Source: Chitinophagaceae bacterium
GTDB lineage: Bacteria > Bacteroidota > Bacteroidia > Chitinophagales > Chitinophagaceae
Reading direction: 5' to 3'
Length of the DNA stretch: 5,026 nucleotides
Assembly (NCBI GenBank): GCA_003455235.1
Contig: DMRT01000177.1
Coordinates: 1 to 5,026, forward strand
Shown here: positions 1-5,026 of the stretch, one piece after another
Position numbering within the stretch: the first letter of the stretch is position 1
How the letters are laid out: each line of letters opens with the position of its first letter
Notes under the pieces: generated by a model
What the model was told of the DNA's origin: nothing
The model's input: the letters and a program-made list of their open reading frames with translations, nothing else
Databases searched by the model: none
Program-made: the position numbers and the translations under genes

Positions 1-344
1 ACCTGTTCTTTTCCATCTTTAATGCTGATGCATTTGTTCTGAGAATGGATGAGGGCGGTGCTGCCGAAGATGCGGATGTCTTCATCGCGGTAGTCCCAGT
101 ATACGATGCCGTCAAATCCATGGGCCCAGTTCTCCAGGTATTCCTTACGGGCCGTATACTTTCCTTCACTGCTCACGTGAATGAAATCGCGGTGGATGAT
201 GCGGCTGTGCGAAGCAGTATCACTCATCACAAAATTGTGAATGAACCTGGCATTGAGTTTTTTCAGGACATCAAGGTCTGTTTGCTGGGCTTCTGCCCGC
301 ATTACCCCCAGGCCCAGCAGGCTGCTGTAAAAGATCTTTTTCAT
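1..344 (-). CDS. SnoaL/NTF2-like (DUF4440-type) secreted protein, 3' end outside window
   Basis: The visible 114 residues start MKKIFYSSLLGLGVMRAEAQ and the frame is open to the window edge, so the C-terminus is missing. Residues 1-20 resemble a short signal peptide (KK, then a hydrophobic stretch, then AEAQ), suggesting export to the periplasm; its core is short and interrupted by Arg16. The rest fits the NTF2-like cone fold: a helix at about 24-40 (LDVLKKLNARFIHNFVMSD), then HRDFIHVSSEGKYTARKEYL at 51-70, the DFxHVSxxGxxxxxxEyL pattern common in DUF4440/SnoaL-like proteins, then strands around 79-105. Such domains usually run to about 130-150 residues, so some 20-40 may be missing. Members bind small molecules or have varied enzymatic roles, and no substrate can be assigned here. 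The start lies 11 bp after the stop of the M24 gene, which indicates one transcript. Family call fairly sure, function unknown. Confidence 0.8.
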   Translation of the reverse strand, partial: MKKIFYSSLLGLGVMRAEAQQTDLDVLKKLNARFIHNFVMSDTASHSRIIHRDFIHVSSEGKYTARKEYLENWAHGFDGIVYWDYRDEDIRIFGSTALIHSQNKCISIKDGKEQ

Positions 345-355
345 GGCTGTGCTAT

Positions 356-1039
356 TTATTGTACGGTTAATAATTGTTCGAAGAAAGCCCCGATATTATT
401 TTTTCTGTCTGTAAAATGAATTTCCAGTATCCAGTATCTCTTATTTCCCAGTTTGTCGGGTAATAATATACTGCTGTGATTATCCGGGTGAATATCCAGG
501 CACAGATCGGAGGGATCATCGAGCTGTTCATGTGGGAAACGGCCTACAATATGGCCGCCTATTTCACCTCCCCATTCCCAGCCATACTTTTTGGCCAGGT
601 TGCTTAGGTATTGAAAGCAGGCAGCCCCGGTAAGTGCCTGCTGACCGGAATACCAGCGGTCGGCCTCATGCCAGGCATCTTCCACATCTTTTTTCAGTTT
701 TAGTTTAAGCGGATCATTGCCGATTACATATGTTCTGCCCAGGTCGGCTTCCCACCCATTGAAAACAGGACCAAAGTCCAGGATTACGATATCCTCCTCC
801 TCAATGGTCCGGTCAGCCGGGTTTCCGCTATAAGGCTGAAGTGTATTGATACCCGCCCGTACAATTTTTTTATGCCAGAAGTTTTCAATGCCAAAGGATT
901 GTTTGGCAAGGCTGACTATTTCTGCAGATAATTCGCTTTCTGATTTGCCTGCAATGATTAATCCTTGCTGATGAACGGCGTTGAACAGTTCTTTTGCTTT
1001 TTGTTCAGCAACGAACAGGTTTTGTTTTGCTTCAGTCAT
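356..1039 (-). CDS. M24-family metallopeptidase (aminopeptidase P/creatinase-like catalytic domain)
   Basis: This is a 227-residue protein starting MTEAKQNLFVAEQKAKEL, with the pita-bread fold of M24 peptidases (methionine aminopeptidase, Xaa-Pro peptidase). All five expected metal ligands can be placed: Asp88 and Asp99 in VILDFGPVFNGWEADLGRTY (spacing of eleven as in the family), His163 in GGEIGGHIVGRFPHE, Glu206 in WILEIHF, and Glu221 in GAFFEQLL near the C-terminus. His170 in FPHE is a likely substrate-binding histidine. It is therefore probably an active two-metal hydrolase, not a degenerate relative. There is no creatinase-type N-terminal domain and no signal peptide, so it is likely cytoplasmic. 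The frame stays open to a GTG at 1060, adding seven residues, but the ATG at 1039 is preferred because a -7-like octamer (1060-1067) would put the transcript start downstream of that GTG. Substrate unknown; Xaa-Pro dipeptides are one option. It probably forms a transcript with the SnoaL-like gene 11 bp downstream. Confidence 0.88.
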   Translation of the reverse strand: MTEAKQNLFVAEQKAKELFNAVHQQGLIIAGKSESELSAEIVSLAKQSFGIENFWHKKIVRAGINTLQPYSGNPADRTIEEEDIVILDFGPVFNGWEADLGRTYVIGNDPLKLKLKKDVEDAWHEADRWYSGQQALTGAACFQYLSNLAKKYGWEWGGEIGGHIVGRFPHEQLDDPSDLCLDIHPDNHSSILLPDKLGNKRYWILEIHFTDRKNNIGAFFEQLLTVQ

Positions 1040-1043
1040 AGTA

Positions 1044-1061
1044 TGTGCTTTTGGGAGCACA
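1044..1061. repeat. 6-bp inverted repeat just upstream of the M24 gene start
   Basis: TGTGCT and AGCACA form a perfect 6-bp inverted repeat with a 6-nt spacer, ending 4 bp before the ATG at 1039. It overlaps the downstream end of the -7-like octamer. It could be an operator, a hairpin at the 5' end of the M24 mRNA, or chance. It lacks a following T-run, so it is a poor intrinsic terminator for the AraC gene. Confidence 0.4.
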
Positions 1062-1067
1062 AAACTA
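1060..1067 (-). promoter_or_regulatory. Candidate -7 element for the M24/SnoaL-like gene pair
   Basis: On the minus strand this reads TAGTTTTG, an exact match to the Bacteroidota -7 consensus TAnnTTTG. Transcription would begin near 1056 and give a leader of under 20 nt before the ATG at 1039. No convincing TTG/TTTG -33 element lies 17-23 bp upstream, so the site is weak or needs an activator. The adjacent AraC-type regulator is an obvious candidate, by inference only. Confidence 0.4.
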
Positions 1068-1084
1068 CAAGGGGAGTAAAACGA

Positions 1085-1954
1085 TCACTTGTGAAATCTT
1101 GCTGTTTTTTTATGTGAACCGCGATAACCGGTAGGGGAGAGTTTGTATTGCTTTTTAAAAGCGGCAGAAAAATAATCGAGGCTGTTGAAGCCAGACTGGA
1201 AGGCGATATCGGCAATTGGTAATGGAGTGGATAACAGCATTTCCGCATGTTTCAGCCGCATCAATTGAAGGTACTGGTATACCGGGTAGCCCGTGAACAA
1301 TTTGAACACCCGGCTGAAATGAAAGGGGCTGATGTGGCAATGGGTAGCCAGCTCTTCCAGTGAAATGTTCCTGGAAATATGTTCACTAAGGTATTGCTTG
1401 GCCTTTTCAATAGTAGAGAGATGGTGTTTCTTCAATCTTGCCGGAAGCACCTGCGGCATTTCATAATTGGAGAAACGGGCAAGCACTTCTTCCAGGATAT
1501 CCATGACAATATTATCCATTTCCAGTTTGTGCGGTATTGGCTGCCTGGCAGCATTCAGTAAAGCAAAGTGCAATTGCTCCACCTGCGGGTTTGTTTTCAG
1601 CAGCAGGGACTGCATGTCTTTATTCGTAAAGAACCAATGGGCTTTCAGGTGCAGCTGTTCTTCTATATCCTCATAAAAAGCTTTTTTAAATATGATGATG
1701 GTGCACTCATCGGGCATTTCGCCGGGGTGTTTTACGGAATAGTCATAGCCGGGTTTGCTTACCAGTACTGATCCGGTATAGGTGTCGAGTGTGTTGCGGA
1801 AGGCATTGTAATAAAAATTACCTGAGCGGGTAATGCACAGCGAGAGGTGTTCATTGTACTCGGTTTTCGACCGGGTGCATTCATTACAGAGGCACCTGAA
1901 ATCGCAGACCTCGTAATAGTCAGAAGAGAATAGTATGTGTACTTCTGCTTCCAT
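1085..1954 (-). CDS. AraC/XylS-family transcriptional regulator
   Basis: This 289-residue protein has the AraC-family layout. Residues 1 to about 165 form an effector-sensing or dimerisation domain, with cupin-like strands around 36-90 (SGNFYYNAFRN, GSVLVSKPGYDYSVKH, PDECTIIIF). Residues 178-278 are the double helix-turn-helix DNA-binding domain. The first HTH is near 198-218 (SLEELATHCHISPFHFSRVFK, recognition helix from S209). The second is near 245-268 (PIADIAFQSGFNSLDYFSAAFKKQY), followed by the family signature end LSPTGYR at 272-278. Length is normal for the family. The N-terminal domain has four clustered cysteines (17, 21, 23, 26), which might bind metal or sense redox state. The only plausible start is the ATG at 1954, directly after a repeat cluster that could hold its own operator. 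The next gene on this strand, an M24 hydrolase, starts 45 bp after the stop and is a plausible target. The inducer is unknown. Confidence 0.93.
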   Translation of the reverse strand: MEAEVHILFSSDYYEVCDFRCLCNECTRSKTEYNEHLSLCITRSGNFYYNAFRNTLDTYTGSVLVSKPGYDYSVKHPGEMPDECTIIIFKKAFYEDIEEQLHLKAHWFFTNKDMQSLLLKTNPQVEQLHFALLNAARQPIPHKLEMDNIVMDILEEVLARFSNYEMPQVLPARLKKHHLSTIEKAKQYLSEHISRNISLEELATHCHISPFHFSRVFKLFTGYPVYQYLQLMRLKHAEMLLSTPLPIADIAFQSGFNSLDYFSAAFKKQYKLSPTGYRGSHKKTARFHK

Positions 1955-1955
1955 G

Positions 1956-1997
1956 ATATTGAAAACTGAATATTGAAAATTGGGTATTGAATATTAA
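1956..1997. repeat. Three degenerate 14-bp tandem units upstream of the AraC gene
   Basis: Three consecutive 14-mers, at 1956-1969, 1970-1983 and 1984-1997, share the core TATTGAA (at 1957, 1971 and 1985). The first two differ at two or three positions, while the third diverges after the core. They begin 2 bp before the AraC start codon. They may be direct-repeat operator half-sites, leader RNA sequence, or the remains of a dispersed AT-rich intergenic repeat. Confidence 0.6.
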
Positions 1998-2033
1998 CCT
2001 GCATGGGATCAAAATAAAATGTTCAATACCCAA
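1980..2033 (-). terminator. 12-bp perfect inverted repeat after the helicase gene, possible terminator
   Basis: TTGGGTATTGAA at 1980-1991 is exactly complementary to TTCAATACCCAA at 2022-2033, with 30 bp between. Three more pairs (1993-1995 with 2018-2020) can extend the stem past one G-U or mismatch. It begins 20 bp after the helicase stop. On the minus strand the stem is followed by TTTTC, so it could end helicase transcription. The large loop and short T-run make it a poor textbook intrinsic terminator. One arm is part of the 14-bp tandem units, so a repeat-element origin is equally possible. Confidence 0.45.
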
Positions 2034-2053
2034 CTCTCCATGTTTAAATAGTA

Positions 2054-3769
2054 TTACCTGAAGCTTCTTTTTTCCTTACCGGCATACTGCCTGCTCCTTC
2101 CTTCGTCACTTGGTCTTTTGAATCCGCCGTCGGCCTCATTCATGCGGATGGTGCGGTTGTTATACCGTTTGCCGTCAATGGCTTTGATCATCCGTCCGGC
2201 GGCATCTTTATCAATCTCCACCCAACTGTTCATATCCCGCAGGTCAATCTTACCGAGTACTTCTTTCTTCAGGTTGCTTTCATCTAAAATAAATTGCAGG
2301 AAGCTGGCTTTGTAAAAACCATCTTTGGTTCCCAGGTTCACGAATAAACGGGTGTAGCCACTGTCACGCCTGCTGAAATTGCCACGGTCTCTGCGGCCAC
2401 CCTGCATATCCTGGTTGACCGGCCTTCTGTCGCCACGTGATTCAATGCGGTTCAGGTCTTCGGCATTCTCATAATATTTCAGGAAATGACTGAACTCAAG
2501 TGCCGCCACCCGTTGCAATACTTCTTCTTTACTTACCTCGGCAAACTTGGTCATCAGGTCGGGCAGAAATGTTTCATAATCGCCATGGCTTACATCGGCC
2601 TGCATCAATTTATCCATGAAGTGGAAGAACTGTTTGCGGCAGACTTCCTTGCCGGAAGGCACATCCACTTTATGAAATTTTGAATTGATCAGTTTCTCCA
2701 GGGATTTGATCTTATATACTTCGCGGCTGTGGCAGATGGAAAGGCAAACACCCGTTTTACCGGCACGACCGGTTCGGCCACTGCGGTGGGTATATACTTC
2801 CATATCGTCTGGCAGCTCGTAGTTGATCACGTGGGTGATTCCATCCACATCAATACCACGGGCGGCCACGTCGGTGGCGATCAGCAGTTGCAAATTCTTT
2901 GTGCGGAAACGCCCCATCACTTTGTCACGCTGTTGCTGCGACAGATCGCCGTGCAATGCTTCGATCTCGTAGCCCGATTTGGCCAGGCGTTCAGAAATAT
3001 CCTGGGCATCGGCCTTGGTACGGGTGAAGATGATGCCGTACATGCCGGGATTGAAATCAATCAGGCGTTTTAATGCCTCATATCGGTACTGGGCACCCAC
3101 CACAAAATACTGGTGATCGATGTTTACGTTGCCACTGTTCTTTTTACCAACGGTTACTTCTTTCGGGTTCTCCATGTAGTTCTTGGAGATGGCCCTTACT
3201 TCCGGTGGCATGGTGGCGCTGAAAAGCCAGGTGCTTTCGCGGTTGACAGTATTCTTCAATACAAAGTCGATATCATCGCGGAACCCCATGTTCAGCATTT
3301 CATCGGCTTCATCAAGCACCACGTATTTTACTTTCTGCAGGTCGATGGCTTTCCGCTCGATGAGGTCAATCAAACGGCCGGGTGTGGCCACCACGATGTG
3401 TACGCCTTTTTTCAGGTTGCGTATCTGCATCATGATGGAGGCGCCGCCATAAACGGCTTCGGTGAAGATATTGCGGCTGTGTTTTTTAAACGATTCAATG
3501 TCGTTGGTGATCTGGAGGCACAATTCCCTGGTAGGGGAAACAATCAGCGCCTGCGGGTGGCGCTGGCCGGGCTCAATCAGTTGCAGCAGCGGAAGGCCAA
3601 ATGCCGCTGTTTTACCGGTACCGGTCTGGGCCAGGCCCATAAAATCGGTGGTGCCGGATAATAAAACAGGGATGGCTTTTTCCTGTATGGAAGTGGGTGT
3701 TTCAAATCCTAATTCGGTAACGGAGCGTACCAATTGCTCGTTCAAGCCTAAGGCTTCAAATGCATTCAT
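2054..3769 (-). CDS. deaD: DEAD-box ATP-dependent RNA helicase, DeaD/CsdA type, with C-terminal DbpA-like RNA-binding domain
   Basis: This 571-residue cytoplasmic helicase unwinds RNA duplexes using ATP; in this family the roles are ribosome assembly, mRNA turnover and cold adaptation. All core motifs are intact: Q-motif region 4-33 (FEALGL...GFETPTSIQ), motif I AQTGTGKT 47-54, Ia PTREL 79-83, Ib TPGR 129-132, II DEAD 153-156, III SAT 184-186, IV IIFTRT 246-251, V ATDVAARGID 298-307, VI HRSGRTGRAG 328-337. A helical segment follows at about 355-435, then a basic Gly/Arg linker at about 443-471. A DbpA-type RRM-like domain covers about 472-546 (YTRLFVNLGTKDGFYKASFL...NNRTIRMNEA), and the protein ends in a basic tail. 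An in-frame ATG at 3793 would add MWLSQNKF. The start at 3769 is preferred because MNAFEALGL is the usual family opening and the preceding bases are A/T-rich. It is expressed from its own promoter with a structured leader. Assignment to the DeaD/CsdA group is firm; the exact paralogue is not. Confidence 0.96.
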   Translation of the reverse strand: MNAFEALGLNEQLVRSVTELGFETPTSIQEKAIPVLLSGTTDFMGLAQTGTGKTAAFGLPLLQLIEPGQRHPQALIVSPTRELCLQITNDIESFKKHSRNIFTEAVYGGASIMMQIRNLKKGVHIVVATPGRLIDLIERKAIDLQKVKYVVLDEADEMLNMGFRDDIDFVLKNTVNRESTWLFSATMPPEVRAISKNYMENPKEVTVGKKNSGNVNIDHQYFVVGAQYRYEALKRLIDFNPGMYGIIFTRTKADAQDISERLAKSGYEIEALHGDLSQQQRDKVMGRFRTKNLQLLIATDVAARGIDVDGITHVINYELPDDMEVYTHRSGRTGRAGKTGVCLSICHSREVYKIKSLEKLINSKFHKVDVPSGKEVCRKQFFHFMDKLMQADVSHGDYETFLPDLMTKFAEVSKEEVLQRVAALEFSHFLKYYENAEDLNRIESRGDRRPVNQDMQGGRRDRGNFSRRDSGYTRLFVNLGTKDGFYKASFLQFILDESNLKKEVLGKIDLRDMNSWVEIDKDAAGRMIKAIDGKRYNNRTIRMNEADGGFKRPSDEGRSRQYAGKEKRSFR

Positions 3770-3799
3770 AAATTTGTTTTGCGATAGCCACATGTAATT

Positions 3800-3847
3800 T
3801 CCCGTATCCGGCAGGTTCGGTACCTGATCAGCTTATTGCTTACGGGA
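3800..3847 (-). other. Leader stem enclosing a nested hairpin, nearest the helicase start
   Basis: TCCCGTA (3800-3806) and TACGGGA (3841-3847) are perfect 7-bp complements. Between them, CAGGT (3812-3816) and ACCTG (3822-3826) form an inner 5-bp hairpin with a 5-nt loop. The structure ends about 30 nt before the preferred ATG at 3769 and only 6 nt before the alternative ATG at 3793. Confidence 0.45.
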
Positions 3848-3873
3848 TGTCATGCTTCTGGCCGTTGGGTAAG

Positions 3874-3888
3874 CCCGGTTAAACCGGG
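3874..3888 (-). other. GC-rich palindrome in the helicase leader
   Basis: CCCGGTT and AACCGGG flank a single central base, giving a 15-bp near-perfect palindrome. As RNA it would fold as a CCCGG/CCGGG stem with a 5-nt UUUAA loop. As DNA it could be a protein-binding site. No T-run follows on the minus strand, so it is not a classic attenuator. Confidence 0.45.
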
Positions 3889-3893
3889 TTCAG

Positions 3894-3909
3894 GGGATCA
3901 AATTATCCC
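3894..3909 (-). other. Short hairpin in the helicase leader
   Basis: GGGAT (3894-3898) and ATCCC (3905-3909) are perfect complements around a 6-nt spacer. It lies 5 bp from the GC-rich palindrome, so the two could stack or compete. Alone it is short enough to be chance. Confidence 0.3.
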
Positions 3910-3933
3910 ATAGAAGGGTCTATTTTCAACAGC

Positions 3934-3961
3934 AACTGAGCATGTCATGTAATTCTCAGTT
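3934..3961 (-). other. 5'-proximal hairpin in the helicase leader
   Basis: AACTGAG (3934-3940) and CTCAGTT (3955-3961) form a perfect 7-bp stem with a 14-nt loop containing two CATG copies. It would start about 11 nt from the predicted 5' end of the helicase mRNA, a position where hairpins commonly affect mRNA stability. Confidence 0.4.
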
Positions 3962-3975
3962 ATTAATAATGGGCG

Positions 3976-4005
3976 CAAAGGTAAGGTATTCCGGCTCCAA
4001 AACAA
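3976..4005 (-). promoter_or_regulatory. Promoter of the DEAD-box helicase gene
   Basis: On the minus strand, TTG (4005-4003), a 19-bp spacer and TACCTTTG (3983-3976) match the Bacteroidota housekeeping promoter (TTG/TTTG, 17-23 bp, TAnnTTTG) in both sequence and spacing. Transcription would start near 3972, about 200 nt before the ATG. This is the best promoter match I found in the window. Confidence 0.65.
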
Positions 4006-4039
4006 TGCGATGAGCAAAGTTTACGTTTAAAAGAGCTTT

Positions 4040-4065
4040 TTTGCAGTACCGTTAAACTATTTTTG
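4040..4065 (+). promoter_or_regulatory. Candidate promoter of the exported barrel-like protein gene
   Basis: TATTTTTG at 4058-4065 is an exact TAnnTTTG match. It would start transcription near 4069 and give a leader of roughly 33 nt before the ATG at 4102. A TTTG at 4040-4043 could be the -33 element, but the 14-bp spacer is shorter than the usual 17-23. It is divergent from the helicase promoter, with the two -7 elements about 75 bp apart, so both genes could share upstream regulatory sites. Confidence 0.5.
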
Positions 4066-4101
4066 GTTTTTATAATCTATAGCACACCACACTCAACCTG
4101 T

Positions 4102-5026
4102 ATGCACCGGATTCTAAGCCTGCTGCTTGCCATATTCTGTACGTCCGCCGTATATGCACAAACCGATTCTCTTACCCGGGAAGAGAGGGCTGCATTGGAT
4201 TCGATGTTTAAGAACGATGAGTTCATCCGGTTGATGATGGGGGTAAAAAAGAAAAAAAGCTATGCAGACATTAACGTAGGGGTTGGCAACGGCATGTTCA
4301 GTCTCAAAAACAATTCACTCAATGCCGGGCAGGCGGTTACCAATAAAATCTTCTACACCTCCACGCTGGGGTATTATCATAAAAGCGGTTTTGCGGTGAC
4401 GGCAACAGCTTTTGTCGCCAATGATGAATCCAAACTGAAAGCGTACCAGTATGCCATCAGCCCGGCCTATGTGTATAATAGTAAAAAAATTAATGCGGGG
4501 ATATCTTATACCCGTTTCATCGAAGGCTCAGTCGCCAGTTTTGATGTAAGCCCTTTCAAGAATGATTTCTATGGAAGTTTCACCTATAAGAAAACATGGA
4601 TACAACCGGGTGTTGCCCTTGGATTTTCTTTCGGCAAACTGAAAGAATATTTTGATACCGCATTCTGGTTCTTCAACCGGGTGGTGCATATCACCGATAC
4701 AATTACCACACGACTCTCCGGTCTTTCTGCCATTGTATCTGCTACCCACGAATGGGATTATTACAACCTGCTTGGAAAAAAAGATGCCATTCAGCTGCAG
4801 CCAACCATAATGCTGAATGCCGGTTCGCAGCGATGGAACATTAAGCATTCAAGCAGCCTCAACAAGGGCCGACCACGGGTACAGAACTACCTGCAGACAA
4901 GATATGGTGACGGAACCGATTCCGATAAATTCAAACTGCAATCACTTGGCTTTTTGGCAGCGATCACTTATTACAATGGAAAATTTTACCTGCAACCACA
5001 GGTATATTTCGACTATTACCTTCCAT
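4102..5026 (+). CDS. Exported protein, probable outer-membrane beta-barrel, 3' end outside window
   Basis: The 308 visible codons start MHRILSLLLAIFCTSAVYAQ and run off the window without a stop. Residues 1-19 form a clear type I signal peptide, with cleavage likely after A19 (V-Y-A before QTDS). Cys13 is not in a convincing lipobox. A charged, helical segment (about 24-48) and a KKKK cluster (49-52) follow. From about 54 on there are repeated strand-turn-strand stretches rich in Gly, Tyr, Phe and alternating polar residues, such as YADINVGVGNGMFSLKN, KIFYTSTLGYYHKSGFAVTATAF, YAISPAYVYNSKKINAGISYTRF and FLAAITYYNGKFYLQPQVYF. This is typical of outer-membrane barrels of Bacteroidota. I cannot name a family. 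There is no plug domain or TonB box in the visible part. The ATG at 4102 is supported by the signal peptide and by the promoter-like element about 37 bp upstream. It is transcribed divergently from the helicase gene, with no evident functional link. Confidence 0.82.
   Translation, partial: MHRILSLLLAIFCTSAVYAQTDSLTREERAALDSMFKNDEFIRLMMGVKKKKSYADINVGVGNGMFSLKNNSLNAGQAVTNKIFYTSTLGYYHKSGFAVTATAFVANDESKLKAYQYAISPAYVYNSKKINAGISYTRFIEGSVASFDVSPFKNDFYGSFTYKKTWIQPGVALGFSFGKLKEYFDTAFWFFNRVVHITDTITTRLSGLSAIVSATHEWDYYNLLGKKDAIQLQPTIMLNAGSQRWNIKHSSSLNKGRPRVQNYLQTRYGDGTDSDKFKLQSLGFLAAITYYNGKFYLQPQVYFDYYLP

Larger units (their letters stand above)
3770..3972 (-). promoter_or_regulatory. Long structured 5' leader of the DEAD-box helicase gene
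   Basis: From the predicted start near 3972 to the ATG at 3769 the transcript would carry about 200 nt of leader. In 5'-to-3' order it contains four potential stems: 7 bp (3961-3955 with 3940-3934), 5 bp (3909-3905 with 3898-3894), 5-7 bp (3888-3874) and an outer 7-bp stem (3847-3841 with 3806-3800) enclosing a 5-bp hairpin (3826-3822 with 3816-3812). The DEAD-box helicase genes csdA/deaD and rhlE-like genes in other bacteria often have long regulatory leaders, so a temperature-responsive or autoregulatory element is plausible, but that is inference. I do not match it to a named riboswitch class. Confidence 0.5.

Noticed and set aside
45..419. 124-codon open frame on the plus strand
   Set aside because: It is antisense to the SnoaL-like gene, whose signal peptide and family pattern read on the minus strand; it also crosses the M24 stop region.
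425..438. Tandem 7-bp repeat (CCAGTAT twice) within the M24 gene
   Set aside because: Only two copies, inside coding sequence for the Glu206 region; compatible with chance.
1040..1060. Upstream GTG start adding seven residues to the M24 protein
   Set aside because: The added residues are not family-like, and the candidate promoter would place the transcript start inside or after this extension; the ATG at 1039 is simpler.
2010..2017. TTATTTTG on the minus strand as a -7 element for the AraC gene
   Set aside because: It has one mismatch in the important TA dinucleotide and no well-spaced -33 element, so it is too weak to annotate as a promoter.
2729..3073. 114-codon open frame on the plus strand
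   Set aside because: It is antisense to helicase motifs IV to VI and has no independent coding evidence.
3113..3661. 182-codon open frame on the plus strand
   Set aside because: It lies antisense within the helicase core, whose motifs are all intact on the minus strand. Its translation shows no recognisable domain, and long antisense frames are expected from the codon bias of such genes.
3898..3948. 16-residue upstream reading frame in the helicase leader (starts MTCSVAVENRPF)
   Set aside because: It has no ribosome-binding evidence, and its start lies in the loop of a potential hairpin. A frame this short is likely by chance in 200 nt of leader.
4528..4848. 106-codon open frame on the minus strand
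   Set aside because: It is antisense to the exported protein gene, which has a signal peptide and a continuous frame. The antisense translation has no recognisable features.

Overview
The window looks like chromosome of a Bacteroidota bacterium, probably Chitinophagaceae or a near relative. This is an inference from three things. The proteins resemble that phylum's families. Start codons lack Shine-Dalgarno sequences and sit in A-rich contexts. Several intergenic octamers match the phylum's -7 promoter element TAnnTTTG. Nothing suggests a phage, transposon, CRISPR array, tRNA or rRNA. Five protein genes are visible; two of them run off the window.

Minus-strand block (1-3793), read right to left. 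A DEAD-box RNA helicase of the DeaD/CsdA type (start best placed at 3769) is followed by a 99-bp gap holding a small repeat cluster. Then come an AraC-family regulator (1954-1085), an M24 metallopeptidase-fold protein (1039-356) and, 11 bp later, the first 114 codons of a secreted SnoaL/NTF2-like protein that continues past position 1. The last two genes are almost certainly co-transcribed. A small inverted repeat and a -7-like octamer lie between the AraC gene and the M24 gene, so the pair may have its own promoter.

Divergent intergenic region (3770-4101, about 330 bp). It has a well-formed promoter for the helicase (TTG, 19 bp, TACCTTTG) firing leftwards and a -7 match (TATTTTTG) firing rightwards. 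The helicase transcript would carry a leader of about 200 nt with four short perfect or near-perfect stems. This is the most interesting part of the window, since RNA helicase genes of this kind are often controlled through their leaders.

Plus-strand gene (4102-end). This is the first 308 codons of an exported protein with a clear signal peptide and alternating aromatic and polar strands that suggest an outer-membrane beta-barrel. I do not recognise its family.

Overall the genes are ordinary housekeeping and accessory genes. The RNA-level and repeat structures between genes deserve the second look. No new multi-gene system is evident.
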